The position numbers were made by a program, and so were the translations under genes. A stretch of 64,000 bases of DNA from Novosphingobium mangrovisedimenti. GTDB lineage: Bacteria; Pseudomonadota; Alphaproteobacteria; Sphingomonadales; Sphingomonadaceae. Every line of letters starts with the position of its first letter. Within the stretch, counting starts at the first letter, position 1. Below the pieces are notes generated by a model. That model saw only the letters and a list, made by a program, of their open reading frames with translations. It searched no databases and had not been told where the DNA came from. Below, piece by piece: positions 45,579 through 55,279 of this stretch. The stretch is from assembly GCF_025153475.1 (NCBI RefSeq), contig NZ_JANZXA010000001.1:186001-250000 (forward strand). Reading direction: 5' to 3'.

Positions 45579-46676
45579 ATGATCCGCCGCATCCTCCTTT
45601 CCCTCGCCGCCCTTGCGCTGCTCGTTCCGGGTGCCGCCATGGCCGAACGCGTGCGCGACCTCGGCCAGTTCCAGGGCGTGCGCTCGAACCAGCTCACCGG
45701 CTACGGCATCGTCGTCGGCCTGCCGGGCACGGGCGACGACAACCTCGAATACCTGACGCAGGCGATGAAGGGCGTCTCGGGCCGCATGGGCCTGACCCTG
45801 CCCGCCGGCGTCGCGCCGGGGCTCAAGAACGCCGCGGCAGTGATGGTCACCGCCGACCTGCCCGCCTTCGCCAAGCCCGGCCAGCGCATCGACGTGACCG
45901 TCTCCACCATCGGCAAGGCCAAGTCGCTGCGCGGCGGCGCGCTGATCATGACGCCGCTCTACGGCGCGGACGGTCAGATCTACGCAATGGCACAAGGCAA
46001 CCTGGCGGTCGGCGGCCTCAGCGCCGGCGGCAAGGACGGCTCGCACATCACTGTCAACATCCCGACCGTGGGCCGCATCGCCGACGGTGGCAGCGTCGAA
46101 CGCGCGGTCGCCACCGGCTTCGACAGTGCCCCGGTGCTGCGCTGGAACCTGTTCAACGCCGACTTCCTCACCGCCGCACGCGTGCGCGACGCGATCAACA
46201 CCCGCCTGCCGGGCACCGCCTCGGTCGAGGACGGCGTGACGCTGGCGCTGCACCTTCCGCTCGATCCCAACACCCGCGCCAGCGTGATGGCGGCGATCGA
46301 GATGATCCAGGTCGATCCGGCGGAAACCGCCGCCCGCGTCATCGTCAACAGCCGCACCGGCACCGTCGTCATCAACTCGGCGGTGCGCCTCTCGCCCGCC
46401 GCGATCAGCCACGGCAAGCTGACCGTGCGCGTCGACGAGGACCCCACGGTGGTCCAGCCCGCGCCGTTCAGCCGCGGCAGGACCGCCGTCGAGCAGAACT
46501 CGACGATCTCCACCGACGAGGAAAAGCGTTCGGTCGCGATGTTCAGGGGCGGCGCCTCGCTGTCCAAGGTGGTCGATGCCCTCAACATGCTGGGCGTCAC
46601 CCCGTCCGACCTCGTCGCCATTCTCGAGGCCCTCAAGCAGGCCGGCGCGCTGAAAGCGGAAATGGTAGTGATATGA
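45579..46676 (+). CDS. flgI: Flagellar P-ring protein FlgI
   Basis: 365 residues. FlgI polymerises in the periplasm round the rod. A signal peptide (ending GAAMAERV) is followed by DLGQFQGVRSNQLTGYGIVVGLPGTGDDN. The C-terminus has LNMLGVTPSDLVAILEALKQAGALKAE. ATG 45579 is preferred over 45567 because GGGGG precedes it; the longer form overlaps the flgH stop. Its own stop overlaps flgJ. Confidence 0.96.
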   Translation: MIRRILLSLAALALLVPGAAMAERVRDLGQFQGVRSNQLTGYGIVVGLPGTGDDNLEYLTQAMKGVSGRMGLTLPAGVAPGLKNAAAVMVTADLPAFAKPGQRIDVTVSTIGKAKSLRGGALIMTPLYGADGQIYAMAQGNLAVGGLSAGGKDGSHITVNIPTVGRIADGGSVERAVATGFDSAPVLRWNLFNADFLTAARVRDAINTRLPGTASVEDGVTLALHLPLDPNTRASVMAAIEMIQVDPAETAARVIVNSRTGTVVINSAVRLSPAAISHGKLTVRVDEDPTVVQPAPFSRGRTAVEQNSTISTDEEKRSVAMFRGGASLSKVVDALNMLGVTPSDLVAILEALKQAGALKAEMVVI

Positions 46677-47008
46677 GCATCATCACGTCTTCCCTGGCGG
46701 GCCTGACCACGGCCCCGACCGCCACCGACCACGAGAAGCTCTCGGCCGTCGCCAAGCAGTTCGAGGCGCTGTTCATGCGCCAGATGCTGGCCGCCGCGCG
46801 CAAGACCGACTTCGGCGGCGACGACCTGCTCGGCAGCCAGGCGCTCGACACCTTCAACCAGATGCAGGACGAACACTTCGCCGACGTCACCGCGCAGACC
46901 GGGACGCTCGGCTTCGCGACGATCATCGAGGCGCAGATGGCCCGTTTCCTGCCGTCGGACAGCGACGCCGCCGGCGCCGCGACGGCCAAGACCCCGGGAG
47001 CGGCATAA
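46673..47008 (+). CDS. flgJ: Rod-cap protein FlgJ, N-terminal domain only
   Basis: 111 residues. KLSAVAKQFEALFMRQMLAAARK and LLGSQALDTFNQMQDEHFADVTAQTGTLGFATIIEAQM is the rod-binding domain. The C-terminal peptidoglycan hydrolase domain of enteric FlgJ is absent, as in many alphaproteobacteria. The SLT gene at 37770 may supply that activity. ATGA overlap with flgI. Confidence 0.93.
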   Translation: MSIITSSLAGLTTAPTATDHEKLSAVAKQFEALFMRQMLAAARKTDFGGDDLLGSQALDTFNQMQDEHFADVTAQTGTLGFATIIEAQMARFLPSDSDAAGAATAKTPGAA

Positions 47009-47011
47009 GCC

Positions 47012-48349
47012 ATGGGTGCGGACCTCCTCTCGATCGCCAGTTCCGGTGCGCGCGCCGCCAAGGCGGCGCTGGACGTGACTGCGCAGAACATCTCCAACGC
47101 CTCGTCGGAAGGCTATGTCCGCCGCAGCGTCAGCGTGGCCGAACTGTCCGCGAACTCGGTCAGCTCCTCGCCGACCGCGATCAATCTCGGCGGCGTGCGG
47201 GTCGGCGGCGTGGTGCGCAATGCGGACTCGTTCCGGCAGTCGGAAGTGCGCCGCACCGGCGCCGATGCCGCGCGCGCGGATGCCGAGGTTCAGGGGCTGG
47301 AGAACATCGAGAGCGCAGTCGAACAGACGGGCGTCTACGATTCCATCGTCAATTTCGAAGGCTCGCTGCAGCAACTGCTCTCGGACCCGACCGACGCCAG
47401 CCTGCGCGCATCCGCGATCGAGCAGGGCCGCAACCTGGCGCAGACCTTCAACGTCGCCTCTTCCAGCCTCGACGCGGTGAGCGACGGCCTTCATTTCGAA
47501 GCGCAGGACGGGGTCGATTCCGTCAACCTCATCACCAGCGAACTGGCCAAGGTGAACCTGCGCCTTTCGCGCGCGTCGGATGCCTCGAGCGACCAGACCA
47601 GCCTGCTCGACCAGCGCGACTCGCTGCTGGAAAAGCTGAGCAAGCAGGTCGGCATCTCGACCAGCTTCGGCCAGAACGGCGTCGTTTCGGTCAGCCTGGG
47701 CGCTTCGTCCGGCCCCACCCTGGTTTCCGGCGGCACCGCCAGCACTTTCGCGATGTCGATCGCAAGCGACGGCACGCTCGGCTTCACGGTGGACGGCACC
47801 GCGGCCACGCTGGCTTCGGGATCGCTTGCCGGCAAGAATCAGGCCCTGACCCAGCTTGCCGCCAACCGCACCCAGCTGGACGACATCGCCACGCAGGTGA
47901 TCTCCGTCGTCAATGCCGCCCAGGCCAGCGGCGTCGACCTCGACGGCAATGCCGGGCAGCCGCTCTTTTCCGGCACCGGCGCCGCCGACATCACCATGAT
48001 CGCGAGCGGCGGCAGCGCGATCGCCACGGCCGCCGCAGGCAGCGCCGCCAACAGCCGCGATGCCTCCAACCTCGAATCGCTGCGAACCGCGCTGACCACC
48101 GCCGATCCGGCCGGGTCGATGAACGCGCTGCTGTTCGACATTTCCAGTGCGGTCGCCGGCCGGACCGTGACCCGCGACGCGCTCGATTCGGTCGCCAGCT
48201 CGGCCAAGATCGCGCTCCAGGCGCAGGCCGGCGTCGACCTCGACCACGAGGCCATCAATCTCGTCCGCTTCCAGCAGGCATTCCAGGCTTCGGGCCGGGT
48301 GATGCAGGTGGCTTCCGACATCTTCGACTCTATCCTTTCCATCAGGTAG
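47012..48349 (+). CDS. flgK: Hook-filament junction protein FlgK
   Basis: 445 residues. FlgK (HAP1) joins hook and filament. SIASSGARAAKAALDVTAQNISNASSEGYVRRSV at the N-terminus and the C-terminal helix VDLDHEAINLVRFQQAFQASGRVMQVASDIFDSIL are typical. It follows flgJ by 3 bases. FlgN at 38742 is the expected chaperone. Confidence 0.94.
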   Translation: MGADLLSIASSGARAAKAALDVTAQNISNASSEGYVRRSVSVAELSANSVSSSPTAINLGGVRVGGVVRNADSFRQSEVRRTGADAARADAEVQGLENIESAVEQTGVYDSIVNFEGSLQQLLSDPTDASLRASAIEQGRNLAQTFNVASSSLDAVSDGLHFEAQDGVDSVNLITSELAKVNLRLSRASDASSDQTSLLDQRDSLLEKLSKQVGISTSFGQNGVVSVSLGASSGPTLVSGGTASTFAMSIASDGTLGFTVDGTAATLASGSLAGKNQALTQLAANRTQLDDIATQVISVVNAAQASGVDLDGNAGQPLFSGTGAADITMIASGGSAIATAAAGSAANSRDASNLESLRTALTTADPAGSMNALLFDISSAVAGRTVTRDALDSVASSAKIALQAQAGVDLDHEAINLVRFQQAFQASGRVMQVASDIFDSILSIR

Positions 48350-48356
48350 ATCCGCC

Positions 48357-49280
48357 ATGCCGATCGTCTCGACCAGTACCAGCGCCTTTTACGAACGGGC
48401 CCGCGCGAGCATGAAGGACCTGCGTTCGCAGGCCGAAACGCTGCAGGCGCAGCTCGGCAGCGGCGAGAAGCTCACGCGCGCCTCGGACGATCCGGTCGCC
48501 GCCGCACGGCTGCGCACGCTGTCGCGACTGGAATCGCTTTCCAGCATCGACACCACCAACGCCGACCGCGCCAATGCAGACCTGTCGCTGGCGGACTCGG
48601 CCATCTCAAACATGGCCACCACGATCATCCGCGCGCAGGAACTCGCCACCCAGGCCGCTTCATCGACGCTCACCGACCAGCAGCGCGCCGGAATCGGAGC
48701 CGAACTCGACCAGATCCACGACGACCTGATCTCGCTGGCCAACTCGCGCGATTCCAACGGCCATGCGCTGTTCGGCGGCGAAAGCGCCGGCAATGCCTAC
48801 TCGGTCGATGCCAGCGGCAACGCGGTCTATATCGGCACGAACAGCACCGGCGACCTGCCGATCGGCGACGGCCAGACCGTGGCCCGGTCAATCACCGGGC
48901 CGCAGATCTTCAGTTTCACCGACGCAAGCGGCAACACGACCGACGTGATGGCGACGGTCAAGGCGCTTTCCGACGCGCTCAAGGGCGGCTCCACCGATCC
49001 GGCCGGAGCCGCCGCCGATGCCCTGGAATCGCTGAAGCAGGGCATCGACACGCTCACCACCGGCCAGACCGTGGTCGGCACGCGGCTCGCATGGCTCGAC
49101 GTCGTCAGCGAACGGCGCAGCACCCTGACCGAACTTCGCACCACCGAGGAAGCCAGCCTCGGCGGCACCGACATCGCGTCCACCGTGGCACAGCTGCAGC
49201 AGACGCTGACCGTTCTCGAGGCCAGCCAGGCCAGCTTCACCAAGCTTTCGGGCCTGAGCCTCTTCGACAACTTGCGCTGA
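48357..49280 (+). CDS. flgL: Hook-filament junction protein FlgL
   Basis: 307 residues. FlgL (HAP3) is flagellin-like: QAQLGSGEKLTRASDDPVAAARLRTLSRLESL at the N-terminus and a terminal ASTVAQLQQTLTVLEASQASFTKLSGLSLFDNL. It follows flgK by 7 bases and is the last gene before an intrinsic terminator. Confidence 0.93.
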   Translation: MPIVSTSTSAFYERARASMKDLRSQAETLQAQLGSGEKLTRASDDPVAAARLRTLSRLESLSSIDTTNADRANADLSLADSAISNMATTIIRAQELATQAASSTLTDQQRAGIGAELDQIHDDLISLANSRDSNGHALFGGESAGNAYSVDASGNAVYIGTNSTGDLPIGDGQTVARSITGPQIFSFTDASGNTTDVMATVKALSDALKGGSTDPAGAAADALESLKQGIDTLTTGQTVVGTRLAWLDVVSERRSTLTELRTTEEASLGGTDIASTVAQLQQTLTVLEASQASFTKLSGLSLFDNLR

Positions 49281-49289
49281 CACAGATCC

Positions 49290-49321
49290 CCTGGCCCTTC
49301 GGCAGGGCCGGGTTCTTTTTT
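49290..49321 (+). terminator. Intrinsic terminator after flgL
   Basis: A 9-pair stem (one G-T wobble) with a 5-base loop, CCTGGCCCT and AGGGCCGGG, is followed by TTCTTTTTT. It ends the flgB-flgL transcript 10 bases after the stop codon. Confidence 0.92.
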
Positions 49322-49338
49322 GACGGGGGTAGTTAACC

Positions 49339-50202
49339 ATGTTTGCAATCATCGGCGTCGTGATCCTGCTGGTGATGGTGTTCGGCGGCTTCGCGTTCAC
49401 CGGCGGTGCGCTCGGCCCCGTCCTCCACGCGATCCCGCACGAGTTCCTGATCATCGGCGGCGCCGCCGTGGGCGCGGTCGTGACCGGCAACTCGATGCAC
49501 GAGCTCAAGGCGCTGGGCAGCGGGTTCATGCGGGTCTTCAAGGGCCCCAAGCACAACCGGCAGGATCATATCGACGCGATCATCCTGACCACCCGCCTGA
49601 TGCGCATCCTGCGCTCGGAAGGACCGGTTGCGCTGGAAAGCCATGTCAACGATCCCCGGACCTCCTCGCTCTTCGCCGAATTTCCCCGCGTTCTCGCGAA
49701 CGAGCCGCTGGTGCACCTGATCTGCGACACGCTGACGCTGATCGTCGTCTCCTCCGGCACGCTGGAAGTCCACGCGGTCGAGGACGTCATGGACAATGCC
49801 ATGAAGACGCACTTCCACGAAATGCACGAGCCACAGCACGCACTGCAGACCCTGGCCGACGCCCTGCCCGCGCTCGGCATCGTCGCCGCCGTGCTCGGCG
49901 TGGTGAAGACCATGGGCTCGATCGACGAGCCGCCCTCGATCCTGGGCGGCATGATCGGCTCGGCGCTGGTCGGCACCTTCCTCGGCGTGCTTCTGGCCTA
50001 TGGCATCGTCGCCCCGATGGCGGGGCGCCTCAAGCAGGTGAACGAGCAGGACGAGCAGATCTTCCATGCCGTCAAGCAGGTCATCATCGCCTCGCTCCAC
50101 GGCTGGCCGCAGCCGCTGGTGGTGGAATCGGCCCGTTCCGGCCTCGGCCATGCCTTCCGGCCGGGCCTATCGGAACTGCTCGACGCGATGAGAGGCCGCT
50201 GA
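49339..50202 (+). CDS. motA: Flagellar stator protein MotA
   Basis: 287 residues with four membrane helices. The conserved cytoplasmic loop and proline-bearing helices are seen in LADALPALGIVAAVLGVVKTMGSI and MIGSALVGTFLGVLLAYGIVAPM. With MotB it forms the proton-driven stator. It begins 18 bases after the terminator, so its promoter may lie within flgL or some read-through may occur. One base separates it from motB. Confidence 0.95.
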   Translation: MFAIIGVVILLVMVFGGFAFTGGALGPVLHAIPHEFLIIGGAAVGAVVTGNSMHELKALGSGFMRVFKGPKHNRQDHIDAIILTTRLMRILRSEGPVALESHVNDPRTSSLFAEFPRVLANEPLVHLICDTLTLIVVSSGTLEVHAVEDVMDNAMKTHFHEMHEPQHALQTLADALPALGIVAAVLGVVKTMGSIDEPPSILGGMIGSALVGTFLGVLLAYGIVAPMAGRLKQVNEQDEQIFHAVKQVIIASLHGWPQPLVVESARSGLGHAFRPGLSELLDAMRGR

Positions 50203-50203
50203 C

Positions 50204-51043
50204 ATGGCCACCAAGAGAGGCAAGAACGAGCCCCCCAGGCCGATCATCGTCAAGAAGATCACGGTCGTCGAGGGGGGGCACCACGGTGGCGCATGGAAAG
50301 TCGCCTACGCCGACTTCGTGACCGCGATGATGGCCTTCTTCCTTCTCCTGTGGATCCTTGGCGCCACTACCGAAAAGCAGCGAAAGGGCATTGCCGACTA
50401 TTTCACGCCGACACTGGTAAAGAACAAGGAGCTTTCGGCAGGTTCGGCCGCCGGCCTGCTGGGCGGCTCGTCGCTCACCGATTCCGACGACTATCCGCAC
50501 CGCGCCGGGCAGACCGGCACGAAGTCGCTCACCATCCCGCGCGACGCCACCGGCGGTCCCAAGGAAGGCGGCAGCAAGGTCAAACGCACCACGCGCTCCA
50601 AGATGGCGATCGAGGAAAAGCTGCGCTCGACCCGGCAACTGCGCGCGCTCGCCAAGCAGGTGCGCCTCGTCGACACCACGCTGGGCGTGCGCATCGATCT
50701 GGTCGACGACGCCGATTTCTCGATGTTCCGCCTCGGCACCACCGTACTCACGCCCGAAGCCGCCGAACTGGTCGGCGCGATTGCCGAGGCCGTGGGCCCG
50801 GACGAGGGCCAGCTCACCATCCGCGGCCACACCGATGCCCTGCCCTACAAGGCGGGCACGCAGGGCAACAACTGGTCGCTCTCGGCGGGACGGGCCGAAT
50901 CGACGCGGCAGGCTCTCATCCGCGACGGCATACCCGAGACCCGGTTCAAGCGGATCGAAGGCGTCGCCGACACCGAACTGCTGATCCCCACCGACCCGCA
51001 CGACCCACGCAACCGCCGGATCTCGATCACGCTGCTGGACTAG
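50204..51043 (+). CDS. motB: Flagellar stator protein MotB
   Basis: 279 residues. One membrane helix with the proton-binding Asp37 (AYADFVTAMMAFFLLLWIL). The C-terminal OmpA-like peptidoglycan-binding domain includes GQLTIRGHTDALPYKAGTQ, NNWSLSAGRAESTRQALI and DPRNRRISITLLD. It anchors MotA rings to the wall. The N-terminus is basic. Confidence 0.96.
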   Translation: MATKRGKNEPPRPIIVKKITVVEGGHHGGAWKVAYADFVTAMMAFFLLLWILGATTEKQRKGIADYFTPTLVKNKELSAGSAAGLLGGSSLTDSDDYPHRAGQTGTKSLTIPRDATGGPKEGGSKVKRTTRSKMAIEEKLRSTRQLRALAKQVRLVDTTLGVRIDLVDDADFSMFRLGTTVLTPEAAELVGAIAEAVGPDEGQLTIRGHTDALPYKAGTQGNNWSLSAGRAESTRQALIRDGIPETRFKRIEGVADTELLIPTDPHDPRNRRISITLLD

Positions 51044-51165
51044 GATAGCGGTCCTGCCACAGGCGCGCCCTGCGCGGCGGGGAGCATCGCGTCCGCGATC
51101 CGCGGCGCGCTTGCTCCCGCGCCCGCGTCGTCGCACCATGCTCTCCAAAGAGAGGGAGAGCATAC

Positions 51166-51588
51166 ATGGCATTCACCGGCCCGGTCGAAGACCGCCTCGC
51201 CATCCGCGAGCTGTACGGCACGTATGGCGATGCAAGCTGGCGCGGCGATCGCGAGCAGTGGGTTTCCTGCTTCACCCCGGACGGATGCTGGACCAGCCAC
51301 CTGTTCGACGCCGGCGGCCACGATGCCCTGCTCGAGACCTGGGACGACTTGTGGAAGGACTGGGAAACCGTCGCCTTCCTGGGCGAAATCGGCGCGATGG
51401 AGATCAACGGCGATACCGCGCGGGTGCGCTCCTACGCGCGCGAGGTGGTGCTGATGAAGAACGGCAGCCACTTCAAGCTGTGCGGCCACTATGCCGACAG
51501 CCTGCGCAAGGTGGACGGCGAGTGGAAGTTCACCCGGCGCGACTACACGCAGACCATCGGCGAATTCGACAAGCTGGTCGTGGACTGA
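51166..51588 (+). CDS. SnoaL/NTF2-like protein, single domain
   Basis: 140 residues, SnoaL-like fold: FTGPVEDRLAIRELYGTYGDASWRGDREQWVSCFTPDGCW at the N-terminus, EWKFTRRDYTQTI at the C-terminus. Members include polyketide cyclases, dehydratases and dioxygenase beta-like proteins, so the reaction is unknown. GAGGGAG lies before the ATG. It opens a two-gene unit inside the flagellar cluster, between motB and fliC. Confidence 0.85.
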   Translation: MAFTGPVEDRLAIRELYGTYGDASWRGDREQWVSCFTPDGCWTSHLFDAGGHDALLETWDDLWKDWETVAFLGEIGAMEINGDTARVRSYAREVVLMKNGSHFKLCGHYADSLRKVDGEWKFTRRDYTQTIGEFDKLVVD

Positions 51589-51592
51589 CCGC

Positions 51593-52408
51593 ATGCCCTT
51601 CACCGGCCCCGAATCCGACCGCCTCGCCATTCGCGAACTCTACGAAGGCTATGCCGATGGTGCCGCGCGGATAGACCGTGAAGCCTGGCTCGCCGCCTAT
51701 GCCGACGATGCACGCTGGCGCTCGCCCTATTTCGACGTGGCAGGCGCGGTGGCGATCGGCACGACGTTCGACCAGATCATGGCCGACGTCGTCGACGTCA
51801 CGATCGACATCCGCATCGGCGCGCTGGAGATCGAGGGAGACGAGGCCACCGCGCGGCTCTACCAGACCGAGAGCCTGCTCTACGCCGACGGGTCGACCTG
51901 GGACCTGACCGGCCGCTACGAAGACCTGCTGGAACGGCGCGCGGGCCGCTGGTGGTTCGTCGACCGCACCTACACGCTCAAGCGCGAGGTCCGGCCCGAC
52001 CCGCCGGACGCCGCCTTCGCCGGCCCGGCGCACGAACGCATGGCCATCCGCGACCTGATGGAAACCTATGCCGATGCCTCCTCGCGCATGGACAAGCGGC
52101 AGTGGCTGGATTGCTGGACCGAGGACTGCGTGTGGTCCACGTCGGCGGGCGACGTCATCGGCAAGGCGGCGCTGTCCGACCGCTGGGACCAGCTCTTCGC
52201 GGCGATGGATGCCATGGCCTTCTTCGCCATGCCCGGGTCCATCCGCGTGGCCGGCCAGACCGCGACCGCACGCTGCCACGTGCGCGAGATCGCGCGGATC
52301 AGGGGCACGGTCCAGAAATTCTCCGCGCGCTACGACGACGAACTGGTCAAGCAGGACGGCCGCTGGCGCTTCGCGCGCCGCGCTTATGTGATGAACATCG
52401 CGGAATAG
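51593..52408 (+). CDS. Tandem SnoaL/NTF2-like protein, two domains
   Basis: 271 residues. Two SnoaL-like domains in a row: one opens FTGPESDRLAIRELYEGYADGAARID, the second (about residue 140 on) FAGPAHERMAIRDLMETYADASSRMDKRQWLDCWTEDC. Each resembles the neighbouring single-domain protein, so the three units seem to derive from one ancestor by duplication and fusion. The ATG at 51593 is 4 bases after the previous stop with no clear ribosome site, suggesting coupling. Function is unknown. Confidence 0.84.
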   Translation: MPFTGPESDRLAIRELYEGYADGAARIDREAWLAAYADDARWRSPYFDVAGAVAIGTTFDQIMADVVDVTIDIRIGALEIEGDEATARLYQTESLLYADGSTWDLTGRYEDLLERRAGRWWFVDRTYTLKREVRPDPPDAAFAGPAHERMAIRDLMETYADASSRMDKRQWLDCWTEDCVWSTSAGDVIGKAALSDRWDQLFAAMDAMAFFAMPGSIRVAGQTATARCHVREIARIRGTVQKFSARYDDELVKQDGRWRFARRAYVMNIAE

Positions 52409-52446
52409 TACCTGCTCCGCAGGCATGGACCTGCGGAGCGCAGACG

Positions 52447-52485
52447 CAAAAATGGGCCCGGCGGTCTGGGGAACCCACCGGGCCC
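52447..52485 (-). terminator. Intrinsic terminator after fliC
   Basis: On the minus strand GGGCCCGG and CCGGGCCC form an 8-base stem (52485-52478 with 52461-52454), with an inner TGGG/CCCA stem, followed by ATTTTTG. A second hairpin, CCTGCC/GGCAGG (52491-52509), lies between it and the fliC stop. Confidence 0.88.
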
Positions 52486-52528
52486 TGGAACCTGCCTGGT
52501 TAAGGCAGGCCGGTTACGCTGTCAGCGA

Positions 52529-53353
52529 TTAGCGCAGCAGCGACAGCACGTTCTGCTGGCTCTGGTTGGCCTGGGCGAGCATCGCGGTCGAAGCCTGCGA
52601 GAGGATCTGCGCCTTGGCCATCTTCGTGGTTTCGGACGAATAGTCGGCGTCCTCGATCCGCGAACGCGCGTCCGACAGGTTCGTCACGTTGCTGGTCAGG
52701 GTGTTGATCGCCGATTCGAGACGGTTCTGGCCGGCACCGAGACCGGCGCGGTTGGTGTTGACTTCGGTCAGCGCGGTATCGACGTTGGTGAGCGTGGTCG
52801 AAGCGAGCGCGGAGGTCGAGACGTCGAGCGCCGTGGCGTCGATCTTGGTGCCGTCGATCGCGGTCGAGGTCAGCGTGACGTTCTCACCCGAGTTCGCACC
52901 AGTCTGGATGTCGAAGGTGACGTCCGTGCCGGCCGTGGTCGAGAACAGCGCGTTGCCGTTGAACTTGGTCTGCGAAAGCACGTCGCCGATCTGTTCGGTC
53001 AGAGCGGAAACTTCCGACTGCATCGCGGTACGGTCGGAGTCCTGGTAGGTGCCCGACGAGGACTGGACGGCCAGCTCGCGAACGCGCTGCAGCATGTTGG
53101 TGACTTCCGACATCGCGCCATCGGCGGTCTGCGCCAGCGAGATGCCGTCGTTGGCGTTACGGATGCCCTGGCTCATGCCCTTGATGGCCGAAGTCATCGA
53201 GGTGGCAATGGCGAGACCGGCGGCGTCGTCCTTCGCGCTGTTGATGCGCTTACCGGTGGAGAGGCGTTCCATCACCGTGCTCTGCATCTTGCTGGCCTGG
53301 GTCGAAGCGTTCGTCGCCCTGATCGCGGCGATGTTGGTATTGATAACTGACAT
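52529..53353 (-). CDS. fliC: Flagellin FliC
   Basis: 274 residues, a short flagellin with conserved ends and little outer domain. The N-terminal D0/D1 reads [18 protein letters not shown] and [26 protein letters not shown]; the C-terminal end has [20 protein letters not shown], then [26 protein letters not shown] lies upstream. It stands alone with its own terminator and is divergent from the sigma54 activator. Confidence 0.97.
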   Translation of the reverse strand: MSVINTNIAAIRATNASTQASKMQSTVMERLSTGKRINSAKDDAAGLAIATSMTSAIKGMSQGIRNANDGISLAQTADGAMSEVTNMLQRVRELAVQSSSGTYQDSDRTAMQSEVSALTEQIGDVLSQTKFNGNALFSTTAGTDVTFDIQTGANSGENVTLTSTAIDGTKIDATALDVSTSALASTTLTNVDTALTEVNTNRAGLGAGQNRLESAINTLTSNVTNLSDARSRIEDADYSSETTKMAKAQILSQASTAMLAQANQSQQNVLSLLR

Positions 53354-53425
53354 GGTAAGCTCCCGTTAAGGTGTCCCGAAGTCCGAACAACCTGACCGGC
53401 CCATCCGGCGCGGCTGTCAGGGACT

Positions 53426-53452
53426 AGACCGGCAACCGACCGGCAAAATTAA
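53426..53452 (-). promoter_or_regulatory. Weak sigma28-like promoter candidate for fliC
   Basis: On the minus strand TTAA (53452-53449), 15 bases, then GCCGGTCT (53433-53426). Compared with TAAA-N15-GCCGATAA this matches 3 of 4 and 5 of 8 positions. It would give a leader of about 65 bases. No sigma54 match with correct spacing is present before fliC. The call is weak. Confidence 0.3.
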
Positions 53453-53511
53453 GCCGGTTTGTTGCCGGACGCTTGCCGATTGCCCTGCAGAGCCTTGCCG
53501 AATGACGGCAA
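53431..53511. promoter_or_regulatory. Cluster of seven GGCAA/TTGCC half-sites between fliC and the activator
   Basis: GGCAA at 53431, 53442 and 53507; TTGCC at 53462, 53473, 53480 and 53495 (start positions). Seven copies of one pentamer in 81 bases is far above chance. They match halves of the CGGCAA-N4-TTGCCG dyad near flgB. Binding by the adjacent activator, with fliC regulation and autoregulation, is inferred. Confidence 0.65.
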
Positions 53512-53533
53512 AAATAAGTATTAATACGAGGAC

Positions 53534-53560
53534 TTAAATTACCTATCTCTTGGCCGTTAG
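53534..53560 (+). promoter_or_regulatory. Weak sigma28-like promoter candidate for the activator gene
   Basis: TTAA (53534-53537), 15 bases, then GCCGTTAG (53553-53560), matching 3 of 4 and 6 of 8 positions of the sigma28 consensus. A housekeeping promoter cannot be excluded in this AT-rich stretch. Confidence 0.25.
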
Positions 53561-53612
53561 GCACGCATAACCGCCCTCGGAACTGGTTAATTCCACTGGG
53601 GGATATCGAGAC

Positions 53613-54886
<1,274 letters not shown>

Positions 54887-54890
<4 letters not shown>

Positions 54891-55273
54891 GCGGCGTCTC
54901 GGGCATCGGCGGTGGCGCCGGCGGCATCCAGCAGATCATGCAGATGCGCCAGCAGATCATCCAGCGCAACGACCTGCTCAAGCACCTGCATTCCACGCAG
55001 GCCACCGATGCGACTGCCGCGACCGGCGGCGCGGGCGCGGCGCAGGGGCCCGCACAGGGCTTTGCCGATACGCTGAAGAACGCTCTCGATGGCGTCAATG
55101 CCGTGCAGGACAAGGCTGCCGGACTGACCGAGGCCTACCAGAAGGGCGAAGTCACCGACGTCGCCAAGGTCATGCTCGCCCGCCAGGAAGCCGGCGTCGC
55201 CTTCGAGGCGACCCTGCAAGTTCGTAACAAGCTGTTGTCCGCCTATCAGGACATCATGCGAATGGGGGTCTGA
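54887..55273 (+). CDS. fliE: Flagellar hook-basal body adaptor FliE
   Basis: 128 residues. FliE joins the MS ring to the rod. The N-terminal 45 residues are Gly/Gln/Ala-rich; the conserved C-terminus reads GFADTLKNALDGVNAVQDKAA and DVAKVMLARQEAGVAFEATLQVRNKLLSAYQDIMRMGV. It is coupled to the activator gene and precedes fliF. Confidence 0.95.
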
Positions 55274-55279
55274 TAAGAA

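Noticed and set aside
51080..51118. Nested inverted repeats after motB
   Set aside because: Arms GGGAGC/GCTCCC with inner ATCGCG/CGCGAT are short, widely spaced and lack a T-run; not strong enough for a terminator call.
53441..53456. Sigma54-like match before fliC
   Set aside because: Spacing is again 9 bases and the TGGCAC core is missing.
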